The position numbers and the translations under genes were made by a program. The notes below the pieces were generated by a model. It saw nothing but the letters and a program-made list of their open reading frames with translations, searched no databases and was not told the DNA's origin. Below, in pieces: positions 1 to 14,734 of a DNA stretch of 64,000 bases. Source of the stretch: Campylorhamphus procurvoides (lineage: Eukaryota; Chordata; Aves; Passeriformes; Dendrocolaptidae). Location of the stretch: positions 663,515 through 727,514 of the forward strand of contig WBMV01000298.1 in NCBI GenBank assembly GCA_013396655.1, read 5' to 3'. Numbering within the stretch: the first letter of the stretch is position 1; every line of letters begins with the position of its first letter.

Positions 1-3000
1 GTTTCCATGGTGTGATTATTAGGACTTGTATTTGTTTTATTCAGGTAGCTTCTGCATGCATCATACAGCTCTGGGATCTCTAGTAATTTTCTTGTCCCTG
101 TTATTAAAAATGACATTTCTTCAGCAAGTATTTTCTAGGTACTTTTAAGGGCTGTTTAGTTGGGGCTATATCATCTTTTCTATTTATTATTTGTATGTGA
201 ATCCTATATTCTATTGTTTCAGCTAGTATAGGCTAGTTATAAAATACATCTGAACATGGGTACTTGCAGAACAGCTATTCCCACCCAGAACCGCTTTCTT
301 GAATTGTAGGTCAGAGTTCCCTGTGCACATAGTGAGTAAAGCAGTATCCCAGACTCTCTATCCCATTAAGTTCCTGTAGAGCAGCAGTCTTGACCATGGA
401 AAGAAAAGCAAAATCCCTTCTGAGGTTTTCTTGTAAAGTTTCATTTAAAAAGTACCTGTGCTGAATAATCCTGTTCTGTTTAAGTTTGTATGGTGAAGGT
501 ATTGCACATTGCATTCACTTTCTCAGTAATGACAGCCAAATATACTTTTCTGTTCATTATCATGAAAAAAATGTTACTATCACAGATATCAATCATGTTT
601 TTGAACATTATATTTCAAATTGGTTTGTCCTCCTATGCATAGTGGCAGAAGAGATTGTTTGATTAACTGTCCATTTATCATTCCTATTTTCCATTTTTTT
701 AACTAGGACACATACTAACTTATGCTGAGCATGTTGTTTTTTTACAGTTCCACTCACACTGCCAAAATTTTATTGGCCTTTATAGAGTTCAAAGGTAGAT
801 TTTCTTGGCTCTGTGAAAAATTGAACCTAAAAAGTAACAAAGGCTTTTTTCTCTTTGAGTCTTGGTTACCCCAAGCAATATGTGTTTCTGCATTCAATCA
901 AAACAAAACTACAACAGGAGGGAACTTCTTGTGGATAACCAAGAGACAAGTTATCTTCCTGCCCCAGCAAGAAGTAAAACAAGTGAAGCAGCCCTTGTTT
1001 ATGGGACAGAACCTTTTCCAGTTATACCTTTGGGCTTTGGCAGGCTCAGAGTTACACAAAGCAACTTGCATATCTCTGCAGCAAGCTAGGCTCATTTTGA
1101 AGCAAGTTGTTTCTGCAAGTGGGCAAAAGTACTGGGAACAGTAAGGTGTAGCATGTAGAAAATAATGTTTCTCAGATTCATAAATCATGTTATTGTGGCT
1201 TAATATTTTTCCTATGTACATTGTTTTTGAGAAAATTAATCCCATCTGTTTCATTAAAATGGCTTTTCTTGACTTTGGAAACAAAAGAAAATTAAGAATC
1301 CTTGAGTTTAAATTAATCTTGAATTTTGGTTTTGAAACATGCTTAATTATCTGAAAGCCTTGTCCTTTGTTTTTGCTAATTTTCCTCCTTCTTCCTCTAT
1401 AATAATAGGGCTTAGTTTTCAGAGGAAATTCTTCCTTTCTTTTGCATCTAACTTTTTATTAGTTTGCATTTTTATTTAGTTTTAATATTCTAGCTTCCTT
1501 TTAAATTTTAGTTTAATATAAATATATTTGAGAAATTGATCCAACAAAATAGTGCAAAAAAGATTTGTTTCTTTCTAAATGCAGGGAGTATTGTTTCCTT
1601 AAAATTAGTTTTAACTTTTTTAAGTTTCTCAGCAACAAAAAGAAGCAAAACTAAAGGCTTAAAATACAAAGATATCTGAACTCCAGAGTGTTCTGATATT
1701 TAATTTTTTTAAAAAATTGCAAATGAATATTTCATTGTCATTAATTTCCCATTTTTAAAAAGTTATACAAAATGTAATGCAGCAATTAGTGTCCAGCTAA
1801 ACTAGCACTCATGTATTTACACTAAAGCATTAACCAACGTATCAAAAAATGTTCTATTCCTTTTCAGATGCTGCTCAAAGATTAGTCTGAGACCGCTGCA
1901 AGGCTGCTTTGAGACTAAAAAAATTGCTTCTTCCCCATTTCTGTTTGAAGAAATTAATGTATGTCTTTGTCTTGCAAAGAAGTAAAAAAGCAGATGCTAC
2001 TCTTTTATCTTGTGCCCTATTTGCTGATCACTAGAAACAGTGCTAGAAGTGGAATGCTCTCCTGTACCTTAATGTGCTGACGATAGGGAAGCGTTATCTC
2101 AAAGGCTGCCTCTCAACCTCTACCCCGTCACATTAGCCCAGATCAGCTTTGCAGTGTGCACTGTCAGTTCTTGAGGTTAAACACTCTACAACTGGTGAAA
2201 AGGCTTTCTCAGTTAGGGGCCACCACTGTGAACTTTCTCATGGGCAGAGAGACTTTTAGGACCAGCCTGCCCTTCCTATCTCGACTGGAGAGTTCTGTAA
2301 CTGGCTGGTGCTGGTAGAACCTGCTCAACGCAGCTGATGACAGTCATCAACAAAACTGATCTGACTTCACAGAGCCTTTCACTGTTTTACAGCAGTTTTT
2401 TGCTGGGTTGTATGGTAACATTTTTAATAAGCCTTTCAGGCTGCATTCAGGGAAAGATTTAAGTTTCAACTGCATGAGAACTTAGGGAAGGCATTTCATT
2501 TCAAGAGAAAACTCTCCATATCCCCTCAAGCTGCTTACAGAAAAAAACAGACTTTTGAATGTCCTGGCCCTTTGATTTCCAAGGTTAATGTGTTTCACCT
2601 GGGGATCCAATTCTCCTGAATTCAGTAAAAATCTTATATAGATGCCCAGCTCAGCGCTATCAATCCCATACCTTGCACCAAATCCCATGGTGCCTGAATC
2701 TGTGTTTTCTTTCTGCCCCTCTCAGGATAAAATTGTTGTGGTTATTCTCCAGTGTGCTCATCAGTTTGTAAGCTGAAAAGTCATGGTAATGGCTGTTAGA
2801 AAAATTATAGGGTGAGCAAATTCAAATTAAGATTTGCTTGGACATGAAGTTATCTTGCACAGGAATGATGCAAGAGGTGATGATGTTGAATGTGGACTAG
2901 CTAGATGTAGCAACCCTTTTGCTAGCATTCCTCCTTACAAGAAGTACTCATTTAGACCTAGGTAGCTTCAGACTCCATGTTTCTCTCTCTCAGGAGTGAC

Positions 3001-6000
3001 AATAATGCCAGCATTTTAAGCAGACTTCTGACACTGGAAGAGGATCAAGTAGCTTCATAAGGGCTGGAAGCTTTTCCTTGTGTGTTTTGGACAATGGCTC
3101 AAATAAATAGTATTCATATGTTTATAGACTGAATGTTAAGCTTCAACTTTTCATAGTTCTTAATTTCTGAGTACTTGAATTCTCTGAAGAGAGATGAATA
3201 TTTACTCTGTAAAAGGTGTCATAGCAGCAATTTTATGACTGTCCTCTCTTAAAGCTGGGACGTAGGGTAGTTAGTACTTGTCCTTCACTCTCCTTGTGCT
3301 ATTCCCATCCATTCCCTTCCACAAACACATCCAGCCAAACACTTCATAAATTCCGCTCTGTAAGACATAACGATTGTTTCTCCCAGTGGCAAACACTCTG
3401 TTGACCAAATGATGCTGTCAGTGATATTTGCAGAACCATTTTCCTTGAATTGCATCATTTTGTTGTACTCTTTTGCCAAGACTATAGCATTGAAAGAAAG
3501 AAAAAGCAGTAAAAATTGTGCCCTCTGTGGAAAAAAATAATTAATAAGTAGGTGCCACTTTTGTAAAGTCACCTTTGCAGGCAAAATTATAGTGCTTTAA
3601 AACCAGTTATATTTCCCTGAAGGCCAAAACAGAAACGTGTGCAATAGTTAAATATTGCAAGACCAAGAATTTTCCAGCTAGTGAAATAGAAAAATATCTA
3701 CTACTAGGCTGCTGCTCAACTCATCTCCCATCAATTTCTCTTCCTGATAAAAATATTTTTTTGTTACCAGGCTGTAGCTATTTAGGCCTTTTCCATAAGC
3801 CAGAGAGTTTGAGATGCCTTATTATTGCCGGCACTTTTAGCACTTCCTTCCTACTGCCATAATAGCAGAGTCTGTGAGGTTCCTCATTAAGAGACGAGTG
3901 CCAGATACTGACACAGTGCAGAACTCAGCCCCAGGCTTCTCAGGCTTGTCCCCCATACTGAGTCAGAATGGAAGTTGTGAATTCACAAAGATTTACTTGA
4001 ATAGTGCTAATGCATTTTAAGTGATAAACTTTCTAAAATGGAATGATTCTCACTCAACACACTGAAAATAAAAGAGCATAGTGTGGTGTTAATACCTCCC
4101 ACTTTCCTCTTAAAGCAGTTGCCATTGGATTATTTTCTCCTTGCAAACAGGAAAGAAAAGATGCATTCTCTTATGCCACCTCACATATCATGCCTGATGC
4201 CGTGAATGACTTCCCCTTCTGCCTGTTGGGGCTTAGCCTTAAAGGATTTGATTAATATGAAGTCAAATGTAACCAAATTGTTCCTGACTTCACACAAAAG
4301 GCTCACCTTGATTCTCTTTGATTTATCATGGTAAAGAAGAAGGTTGTAGCTGACTATAAAGCCTTGCCTTTATAGATCAAAACAAAAGTTGTTCATCTAC
4401 GAAAACATAAGACATAAGGGTCTTCCACTTAAAGATATGGACTATGCATGCCCACAATTTCTTCCCACTCACTATTAAAAATCCACCTCATCAAACACTC
4501 CTGTTATGTGCTAGTGCTGTGACAGATTTAGAGCAACTAGTTTACCTGGATGCAATCCAGCCTCCAAAGGCCCACAGAAAAAGCCTTCAAAAAATGAGGT
4601 AACTCGTCCTTTAAAGATGATGGGACACCAGGAGATTAATTTCCCTAGTGTTTTTGTGTAAAGACCTTAAATATTGCTAGGGAAGAATGGCAATGTGGCA
4701 AACTGTGAATACAACAGACTCTACATCCTGGTTTGAAACTGAAAACCACTAGAATAAAAGAATAGCAAATAATAAAAGGGTATGCATCATGTATTGACAG
4801 TTATCTTGTAAGTATAAAAGGTGGGTCAGCAGTCTTCCCACAACATATATTAGTAGTAATTCATAACTGAATCCTTCCCTGGTAACTAGGCTTTTTTTTA
4901 AAAGTGACTAATAGCATCTGAAACATTCCTTAGTTTCAGCTTGCATGCTTTCCACACTCCTTTCCTCAGAATCATGATATAAAGGAAAGATGAGGGGTGA
5001 AAATCTGTGAAGTCATAAGCGCGAAGCTCCATAAGCAGGTACATTGCTTTACCTGGAAGGGTTAAGTAACATTGTTGGAGAATATTGGCTGATGGATAGT
5101 GGAGTGTGATGGTTTAATTAAGTTCCCATGGGACCCATCAGACACAATTCTACTTTTGTCAGCTGTGAAATATATAATTGGTTTAGCTGAGAGGTTTTCT
5201 TTTGGAAAACATTCCTCCTTATTCATTCCTGATCTGGATAATGAGGTTGACCAGCTTGTAGTAACAGCATGAAAAGAATATTTATTTGCTATCTACTGTA
5301 AAAGGCTTTCATTATTTTTCCTCAGATGAGCAAGTTTTTGGAGAGGCTGTAATTCATCATCTGACTCAAGAGGGGATCCTTTACATGTCACAAGCAGCTA
5401 GATCAGACCATCACAGTCTGTGACTTAATATGAAAAATGTTCTGCATTTATCCTACCAGACCACCAGCAGTGTCATGTTCAGAGCAGGCAGAAGAAAATG
5501 TATGATGCCTTCCTGAGCAATATCTCCTTTTTCCCCTGTGGAGAGGGTTAGGTGAAGAGGATTGCAGGATGGTTAAAGACTTCTAATGACTCAAATCAGG
5601 TTGGGAACAGTGTTTGTAAATTTCAACAGAGGTTTATTGTCCAGTCTTAAGCCCTGCATTAAAACAGACAGCACATGAAAGCCAGCAAGATCATGGCAAA
5701 CTCATTCACTGTAGGTGACTCCTTACCTTCTGCCTAATGGTTGTGAGGGGCAAGGTGATGTATGAAGTAGTTACTGAGTCTCATTTTGTGTTTTCAATTT
5801 AAAAGGTTTTCCTGAAGACCTGAAGGTACAGTCCCTTGCTCAAATGGACTACATCAGAGAAGAAAAAGGAATTGTCACTGCAGACTTGTGACTTGATTTG
5901 TAATACTTTAAAAAGAGCAATCCATTATAGACTAGAGGAGCTGAAAGAATTATCTGCTGGTTGAGAGTTGAGTTTTTTTCTTTTTTCTAATACAGGGTGT

Positions 6001-9000
6001 TTGGTACAAGATTGTTAAGCATTTTTAGATGAACACTGGACAGAGTGACTCAGGCTGCCACCAAACTTCATCCATCTCCTCATTTACACCAGTAAATACT
6101 GCTGCCCTCCCATCTCACAGAATAAAAGGGAAGCATGCAGATTCCTGCGCTATTTACACAGAGAAGTCAGAGGTGTGACAAGACCTTGGAACTGGCACCT
6201 TGCCAGGGAAATGCTCTTCCAGATGACCTAGAAAGAAATGGCTCCACAGTACCCTTATCTCTCACTTCAGAAATTTGAGGGTGACAAAGTAGCCCTGCAA
6301 CTTTTAGGCTGGTGTAAGTGGCAGTAGCAAATAGCCCATAATGACTTGGCTTTCAGTAGCAAAGGGATTCTTAAGTTCTCTAACATTTTACACTAATGAA
6401 AGTCAATATAACCTAGGAAAAATCCAGTTTTACTCCAGCAGAAGATATCTGGACCAACTAGTTGCACCAAAGCATGTTTAAAATAGCGTTAAGCCTCCTC
6501 TAATGCCCTTCTTCAGGTTACCTTTATAATAACTTCGGAGATTTTTTTACACTTCACTTTTATTTCCTTCTTTTCAGATCTGCAACATGGGTAGATTTGC
6601 CATGAAATTTCAGGATGATACACCAATTAATATGATATTACAAATTAAATATTTGGTGGAAGCTAACCCATTTTTCCAATTATAACCCTTTCATGACTTC
6701 AATACGCCTCAAGCACTACCATTGACTCATTCATAATTCAGGCCAAAATCATCAGGGAAAACAGAAGCTATTTATTTAAGGCTTGGATTCGATCCTTAGA
6801 ATCTTCTATCTTGTGGAAGATGCTCAAGAAATACAAAGTTAAAACAGCATTTGTTTCACTCATTCACAAAGCAGGAGGGCTTTTCAGCTTGGTAATATAT
6901 AAATGCTCAGCCACTGAAGTGAAACAATACTTTTGAAGGCACAAGCATCTGTTACATACAATGTAAGAGTAATATTACAATACCCATGTAATTTGTGTAT
7001 ATATAATACTTCCAATACCTTATTGAAAATGAAGATGGAGGTTGTTCCTTGACTGTCATTCTGCTCTTATTGAGCAGCACTTTATTTTAGACATGGGTCA
7101 ACTGCAAAGAGTGAGACCATTTGTGACATGTCGGTTACTCTGAGTGAGGGTGGCAAAATCTAGTCCAGAAGGAGAGAATGCTTTATGAAGATTAACAAGA
7201 AAAAAGGATAAATATTTTTTAAAGAAAAAACCCTCCCATATTAGCTATAAAGAAGCTTTACTTTTGCACAATATCTTATTTAATTTCAGCAAGATGAGGC
7301 ACTGATAACATGATTCTATTTATCTTGATTTCATTTTTAATAAGTTGTCTTAAACTTCCATTAAATATAGATGAGATAAACTTACTTAGTTCCTAAAGCT
7401 ATAAATTACCATAGCAAGAGTCCTTTATCGTTTGAAGTTATAGTTTAGATCCTAACTAATTTTAAAGAATTTCATATTTAAATAGGGATTTATAACCCAA
7501 GCACAGAGTGTGAAATGCCATTCCCAGCCAAAACTTGCAGCATTTGTTCATATTGGCAGAACCAAGTGGACAGAGTGGTGTAAAATATCTTTGCTCTGTT
7601 TTACTAATTACTACATGGCTGCCAAAGATACAAGCAGAGAGATAGGACTTCAAGGGATGTGCTGGTGTTAGACTGCAGAGTCTCTTTCTGAAATTAGTGA
7701 ACATGAAAGGAATGTGTTGTGAGCTCCTATCTACTGTTTATCTATGAGGGCCCAGCAGATAGTGAGCTTGACAGTGAAATTCTAGCCCTGAAACTGATGA
7801 AATGCCAAAGTTTCCTTAGTCCCTGGGACTGCTCGGTGTATCTTTTCTTGCTTCATAAGGGAGTGACTGGTATTTGAGCACTGATAACAGCAATCTTTCT
7901 GGTGGTGCCGAGTTAGAAAAGACATTCCTCAAAAATAAACAGCAGAACAACTGGGCTTTTTTTTTTTCCCTGGAGTGGCAGCCTATATGAGAGTCAAATA
8001 ATACACCAGTTCATGAAGCAGAACAATTAAACCCATGCAGATCTAAACATCCACTGCAGGATAAGAAAACTTCATTAATTTTCATATGTGGAACTAGAGA
8101 TGAACATGGCAAATGGGAGGAAAGGTGTTATAAAAACTTTCTATAAACTTACATGAGGCATAAAATGAGTTCTTTTATATGTAAATTTGTGAAGCTGTGT
8201 TTAGCAAAGTTTATGGCAATCATACTTAAGTTCTTGCTGTAGATAAATGCAGACTCTAAGTAGCAAAATAAATTATATTCTTTGCTATATGTGTGTACTG
8301 CAATTTAGGTATCTTTACTGCCTTTTCTCTCACACATACTGTATATAAGGATTTTCCTGCTGGGAACTGAAGTTTCTATTCAGTGATTGTAAATTGTATG
8401 TCCCTTCACACGTCCAACTTTATCTTAGGAGAGATATACAAGTACCAGTCAGTAGTTGCTTTAAATTATTAAAAAAAAATCCTTGACTACAGCATTAAAT
8501 ATTGAAATTTATTCAAATCTCCTATCAAATAATGTGAAATTAGTGAGTAACATTTAGCATTTGAAAGACATTTTTTTCTCAAATATTTTTATTTCTCTCT
8601 CTGAAAAGATGTGGTTTGTTCCACCAGAAACTAGGTTTTTACATGTTTTACCCTGGGCTATCAAACCATGTCCTTGGCATTACATGCAGACCATGAGGAG
8701 TTGGATAAGGATGCTGTGTTATCAGATCAACTTTAAGACTGTACCATCCCAAGTTCTGAAGGTCTCCTGAGGCCAACGTCATCAGGTTGATCTGCCTTTT
8801 AGATGCAATCCCAGCTCCTCACCTCCACAATGAAGCAAAGGGACTGTAGGAAATTGCTGTCATATCCCCTCTGATCTACTCCCCCAAAATCCCCAGGTAC
8901 TCAGCTTGTGTCTCAACCTCTCAGGCATGTTGAAAACCATTGGCTGTATCTCAGGGGATCACTCTGGATCACTCATCTCCTAGCTGAGAAGGTACAGTCT

Positions 9001-10230
9001 GTGGTCTAGTGCTTGTAACAGTTTTGTCATGCACGTGGGTACAAATAGGATATCTCTTCTACTTTGCCTGTGAATCCTGATGAATGCAACTCAGTCAAAT
9101 ATTCTTCTACCACGCAAAACTGTCATCACTGATAACATGAAATATCTGTAGACATTGTCAAATACATTTAGATCAAGGGTATACATAACACTAGATCTGT
9201 CTATTCTGTGTCTTGATGTTTTATTGGAAATTAATATAAAGGATGGTGGTAATGGCAAATATAGGCATAAATTATCTGAAAATGCTTATGTCAGATGCAC
9301 AAGAAGTTACATGCTCATTTCTAATCTAACACCATTTATTTTTTTCAATATGGTCCTGTAAAGTTCTTTCAGCTTGCTTTTGTAAAATATGAATCTAATA
9401 CTGAAACATTTGTACATTTACTTGCGTATGTTTACTTGAAATGTTTAACACTGGCATGTGTTTCAGCTTCTAACTATGTAATGCTGCCCCTCCCCATACC
9501 TTGGAATACCAAACAAATTCATTTCCGTAGCAAAAGCAGTATTAAATAAAAGAAATATTTAAATTTTTTTAGTTGTCTGTAAAATCACATATACAGAGTA
9601 TTATTTCATTGTAAAACAGGATAGTACCTGATTTTACTGAGCAGTGGCTGGAAGGTATTGTATTTTGTCAATCTTTTCAATGTCCTTCCCTGAGATGAGA
9701 TCCATTCTAACTCTTCCAATTGGTGTCTCAGTTTTAAGTCTTTCAATGCTTCCAAGTGATCAATACAAATAGATAGGTATCTTTGAAAGCCTCTGGAAGG
9801 CCTTTCCATTCACCTAAATTTAAGATTGGTTACTCGTAGCTTTTTGGGAGAATGTGACTCTAAAGAACCAGCTTTAATTTTAAAATCAAAATGATAAAGT
9901 GAAGACTTTAGCCTTAGCAAGTCCCTACTATTTTCCTTTAATGGCACCCCCATAATAAAACAATTGTTTTCTGAATGAAAACCGAAATTAAAACCCGTTT
10001 AAATGAATGTTTTTTACTAAGTACTGTTCTGGGCAATGACAATGCATCATCATGAAGGAAAAATATTTCTCTTTGCTGAACATATGCACTATCAAGCCAA
10101 TTTTATCTAATTTAAAATTCCTTTTCGATAGGAAAAGTTTCTAACTTCATAGCACAGAAGGTCTTTAGTTGAAGTGCAATTACATGAATATGAAAATGAT
10201 TTGGAGAAAGAAGAAATAAATATTATTATG
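1..10230. other. Non-coding AT-rich DNA, no gene seen
   Basis: About 10 kb of AT-rich unique sequence. Open frames on either strand stay at or below about 140 codons, overlap each other in several frames, show no recognisable domain and lack convincing splice flanks. No CR1 fragment, LTR, tRNA or rRNA is visible. Homopolymer runs are short. It reads as intergenic or deep intronic DNA. Confidence 0.6.
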
Positions 10231-10235
10231 GTATG

Positions 10236-10310
10236 CAAACACACATACATACATCTAGGTAGAGTTGTACATATAGTAATGTATGTGTACATACATAATA
10301 TATAAATACA
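10236..10310. repeat. Degenerate (CATA/TATG)n simple repeat
   Basis: An alternating purine-pyrimidine stretch made of imperfect CATA and TATG/TACA units. The longest pure run is only three or four units, so this is a decayed tetranucleotide microsatellite. No gene overlaps it apart from chance open frames. Confidence 0.55.
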
Positions 10311-10924
10311 AGTCAATATACATCTATGCAGGTCTTATTTTTTGTTGTTACAGCTGGAAAGGTTCACATAACCAGACAAATTTTTAGCAGCCAGTGATAA
10401 TATTTCTTCAGATTGTGAAACTTTCTTCAAATGCCTAAAAATTATGAGTTTATCAACGTTATAAACCCTTTAATGACAGAAGAGCAACTTCAAAAATTAT
10501 CTGTTCATTCATTGGCGAGCATTTATCACTTTCTGAGTAATGCAAAGCTTATCCGCTGGCAGACTCAACAATGTTTTCTGACAAAAAGCACAACCTTTAA
10601 GCATTTACAATTTTGTTATGAGTCTTCCCCCTCCCCTTAACTGACCTGTAGCTGAAATTATCAGCAATTTATGTCAATATAGGACATGACAAATTTAATG
10701 CTATGGGGTCTACTTTACTTTTTCTATTTGAAACTGAATTTCTAAAGTATAGTCATGGGTTGTATTTGTAAAAAAGCCATCAATATGTTTATAGGCATAA
10801 GCAAATTTGCTAATACTTTGCTATTTGGGTGTATGACAAGTACTTTATTATTAAACTACAGAGCTACAATTAAGATGTTGATGTAAATGAAAAATATTTC
10901 TCTTTCAGAAAATATTATTTACAG

Positions 10925-11010
10925 AAAGAAAAACCAACTAACAAAAAAACCCACAAAATGCAAAAACTCAAAACACAAACACACAAAGAATCCACCAAAA
11001 CCCCCACCAA
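10925..11010. repeat. A/C-rich low-complexity tract
   Basis: The plus strand is almost entirely A and C, with irregular AAAC, CACA and CCAAAA units. The minus strand is therefore T/G rich and spuriously encodes Phe/Val/Gly-rich peptide. It may be an old A-rich tail of a retroposed sequence, but no body of such an element is visible next to it. Confidence 0.55.
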
Positions 11011-13135
11011 ATATTTGAATCTCAGAAACCTTCACCAAAATGAAGCTTTTCTTCCTGGTGGAGTATACTTGGAATTTAACACATCTGAGGACAAACCCTT
11101 GAAAGACTGATCTTTTCCCCTTGTAAATGTAGTATTTCCTCTCCATGCTAGTAAAACAGTAGTATTACTTTAAATTTGTAAAGAGTTGCAGAAATCAGTT
11201 TGCTGAAGTAAGTTCTCTTTCTAAAGCATAATGTGCCATGATTCTTCTGAAAGGAATCTCCTCTATAGAAACAGAAATGTTTAATCTGCATTCTTTGATA
11301 GTACTTGTACATACCACACCAATTTTAAACATTTCCCAGACAAAAGAGGATTTCAAAAGGACAAAAATGACTTATTTTTGCACAACACTCATATCCTAAA
11401 TCATTAATTCCCCTTGCTACCTTTTCTCACTTGCCATCTTTGAACAGATAATACCAAATCCGCTTGTTATTTATGCCACAGTTTTGTGGTCCCTCTTTCC
11501 CACAGTTTTATGTTCAGTTCAGAAAGCTCATCAAGGGTGCAAGTAATCGAGCTTACTGTGTGTTTAAGTGATGCATTGATAAATTAGACAGCTGAACTGT
11601 TTCTGATGTGAGTTGATCTAAGCCTGTATGACACTTTTATTCCTACCCTTTCCACAGTGTTTGCAGAAGTCACATTTCATTTAGTGCTAGTCTGTTACCT
11701 GGTAGAAGACTAAGTGTGATGTGTGGAAAATAACTTCTGTTACTTGAATTCCAGAATGTTTACATTCAATTCAAAGACCTGCATTTACTGATAGGGCATT
11801 AAGATCTGCTGACTGGAGAGATGCAAATGCTGCAGCAGCAAGCGAAGACAAAGGTGCTCTGACTCAGGCAGGAGACCAAAATGCATAACTGAGCCATACT
11901 GTGTGTACTGTGGCAAAGTGAAACTGCCCCCTCAGCACTCCTATGTGTTTCTGAGACCTCTTTCTCCTTAAAAAGAAGGGAACAATAAACCAATGCTGTA
12001 TGAGGCAGGCTAACACAGCAAAGGGGAGATGCTTACATAGAAGTCCCTCAACAGAGATGCAAGTACTCCTGTGGGTGGTTTGGCCCTACCTTAAGTTATA
12101 AAGTGCCTCTGGAAATGCATTTCCCTTTCTCTCTTCACAACATGTCTAGGTGACTGCTCTATACCATTTGCCTGACTAAAATGACTAATGTGGGGTGAGA
12201 GGAACTCCATCTTTGCTGTTGGGCCAGTCTGGAGTTTTCAGTGTTTTTTCACCACCTTTATTCTCAGATTGTCATGTAAAAGAATTCCAGCACATATTTT
12301 AGTATTATTTATTTCTTATTGATTCATATGCCGTGGGAGAACATGAACTTAGGTTTATTGCTCCCAGTAGCAGCAGCAGCAGACATTAAAATGATAATAT
12401 ATCCATTTTTTGAGGGAAGGAAAAGTTGTGGACAGCTAGCTATTCAAAATATTTCAGAAGACAATAATTCTCCTAGGGAACCTTGAAATGGCCATAATTG
12501 CCAGTCACAGATTAGGATTTAAGAAAGCTACTCTGCTGTTCCAAACCCCTGAGACTGGAAAATTGTTTTTCCTTCCAGATTTGTACTAGTTATTAGAGGA
12601 AGATAAGAAAATATGAAGGAAAGTAAACATAATGAAATCTCAGGTTGCAAAGAAAAGTAAAATTGAAGAGATTCTTTAAAGAAGATGTCAGCTTTTTCTC
12701 ACAGGAAAAATAGTTTGGGATATATAATACAACCTGAGCACTAGGGAAACTGGTGTAACATTTCCTGTTCTGGCAGGGACTTTCTGATTGACCCTGGAGA
12801 AGTTCCTTGCAGACAGTTGACCACTGTCGCAACCTTTGGCATTTTATAAACAACTGAAGTTTTTCTGTCTAACTGCTTATTGTAGAATTGAATCATTTTT
12901 ATAATTCAGTTAAAAATAATAAAGTAGTTAATTAACTTCAAGGTTGCTCCCAACTACTTTTACATTATTGATTTTCAAGTCACTTTCAGTATTATTATTA
13001 TTCTTAGGAGACTATTTTCACACGTTACACTTTTAAGTATTGCATTTGAGGGAGGATAATGATTTTTGCTTTCTGCTTATTTTCTTCATTATCTTAATTG
13101 ATATAGTTTAAAACTATAAGGTGAGAGAAACATAC
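11011..13135. other. Non-coding DNA, no gene seen
   Basis: Unique AT-rich sequence. Its only repeats are a short GCA trinucleotide run near 12.37 kb and an ATT run near 12.98 kb. Open frames are at most about 86 codons and none is recognised. Confidence 0.55.
12367..12383. repeat. Short (GCA)n trinucleotide run
   Basis: Roughly five GCA/AGC units in tandem. It is short, outside any supported reading frame, and so an ordinary small microsatellite. Confidence 0.6.
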
Positions 13136-13215
13136 ACCTGTGCAAGTAACGCCAAAGTCAATAGGACAAAAACAACCTTTTGTGCTTGTGCAAAAAGTTA
13201 AACACTTTACCAGCA
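13136..13215. mobile_element. Palindromic MITE-like amniote repeat fragment
   Basis: The left part contains CCAAAGTCAATAGGAC. The right part contains TGTGCTTGTGCAAAAAGTT followed by AAACAC. Their order and spacing resemble a non-autonomous palindromic repeat of turtles, crocodilians and birds. From memory of the family, its centre reads AAGTCAATGGGAC and its arm reads roughly AAAGTTAAGCACGTGCTT. The arms here are diverged, so the copy is old. The family assignment is from memory and was not searched. Confidence 0.4.
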
Positions 13216-14642
13216 CACATTTGTCAGAATTCTTTGTATTAGAGTGAAGGTAGTGCAGAAGTGCAAGATTCCTGTTGGCAGACCTTCACAATATGCCTAG
13301 CAAATTAAGGGAACAGTGTTCCACTTTCAACATCAAGCATTTTTTCCTTGAAATTGACAGCAAATAGAACCTGTTGATGTTTGGCTTTGCTTGATAAAAA
13401 GGAAGTATCTGGTATCATCAGGATTTACTCTTGTCTACTGAATAGTTCACCACTGTGAAAACAGAACACCTGGCCACTTCTATTCACGTTAGATGAGACA
13501 TGCTGCCCTGAGTCATGCTCTAAGGATCGGTTAGTGTTTGCTTGGACCACCATTCCCAACATGACAGGATCTTTCTCCTGACCTTTTAGCTGAGTTGAAA
13601 TATTTCGCTTCTACATGGCTCCCAGCTTAAATTATTTTTTTGATCAGGTCTCTCATTCTTTAACCTTCAGGATTATTTTACCACATTATGTATATCTCAT
13701 AAGGCTTTTGGCCATCAGTAATAGATTTAGAGAGCAAGTTTAGAGGATTTTACCTCTAGATTCCCCAAATTCCCTGCCACTGCTCTGTTTTCCCTTACTC
13801 CTTGACCCTAGTCAGTACTTTAATACTACAGAATGTGATACATCATGTGTATGCTTCTTCTTGTTCACAACCCTCCTCTTCCTTGGGCCAAATAACCTCC
13901 AGTCACATGAGGACTCTATCAACACCTTCTAACCCTCTGCAGTATTGAATACTTAGGACAAGAGCAAGAACACTGGAAAACAGTGCATACACTTTGCAAT
14001 ATTTCACAGTTCTTCCTTCACCTCTTCCCTACCTGTGTAGAGGGTAAACTCAAGTTTTGGCTACTGTAAATCACCCAATACATTAATTGTATTAGTAGGG
14101 AATAAATAAAATCATTGCATTTGTAATCAAAAGGAGTGCTGAATAACTTTCTGGAGATTTTGATAAATACACACTTTCCAACCCACTATGGGCTTCACTG
14201 GAGTTACTGAATATGTCTTTTTATTTTGTAGCTTTCGTATCTAGAAGAAAAATAAACATGGAAGAGGTGTAACATTTCCATTGGAACCATAGGTAGAGCT
14301 AATGAGCACTGAGGAGCAGTAACTCTTAATCTTGGACAAAAAATATGTAGTTAGTTAACTATGTTGTGAGTACTGCCCCATTTAGGCCCAGGTATCTTGC
14401 ATTCTCTTGATGACAAATAAGAGTTCAAGTTCATTTCATCAACAAGAGGTCAGCTATCACTACCCAGTGGGCTGATATCCATTAGCCTCTTTGTGTCACT
14501 CCCAGCTCCTTACTGTCCTGGTCTTGTCAATAGTGATAGCCTCACCTGGTTATCTGCCTGCTTTTCCAGCTGCAGGTCTTCTGCATTGCTCTTGGATTTA
14601 CTCCTAAAACTCAGTCAGAGGACACTTGTCCTGTCTTCCCAG

Positions 14643-14723
14643 GAGCGTTCGGGAAACCTCTAAGGAATGTGTCAGCTAAAGATCACATAAACTTTTGTGC
14701 TATTAATACTCATTTCCACAGAG
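14643..14723 (+). other. Candidate exon (81 bp) with near-consensus splice sites
   Basis: The segment follows a pyrimidine-rich acceptor (TGTCCTGTCTTCCCAG) and ends at a near-ideal donor (CAGAG then GTAAGTG at 14724). One of three frames is open throughout: 26 whole codons, two leading bases and one trailing base. The other two frames contain stops. The encoded peptide is not recognised. Because 26 open codons are unremarkable by chance, the splice signals are the only real evidence. It may be a non-coding RNA exon, a rare coding exon or a decoy. A palindromic repeat begins just downstream of the donor. Confidence 0.17.
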
Positions 14724-14734
14724 GTAAGTGAATG

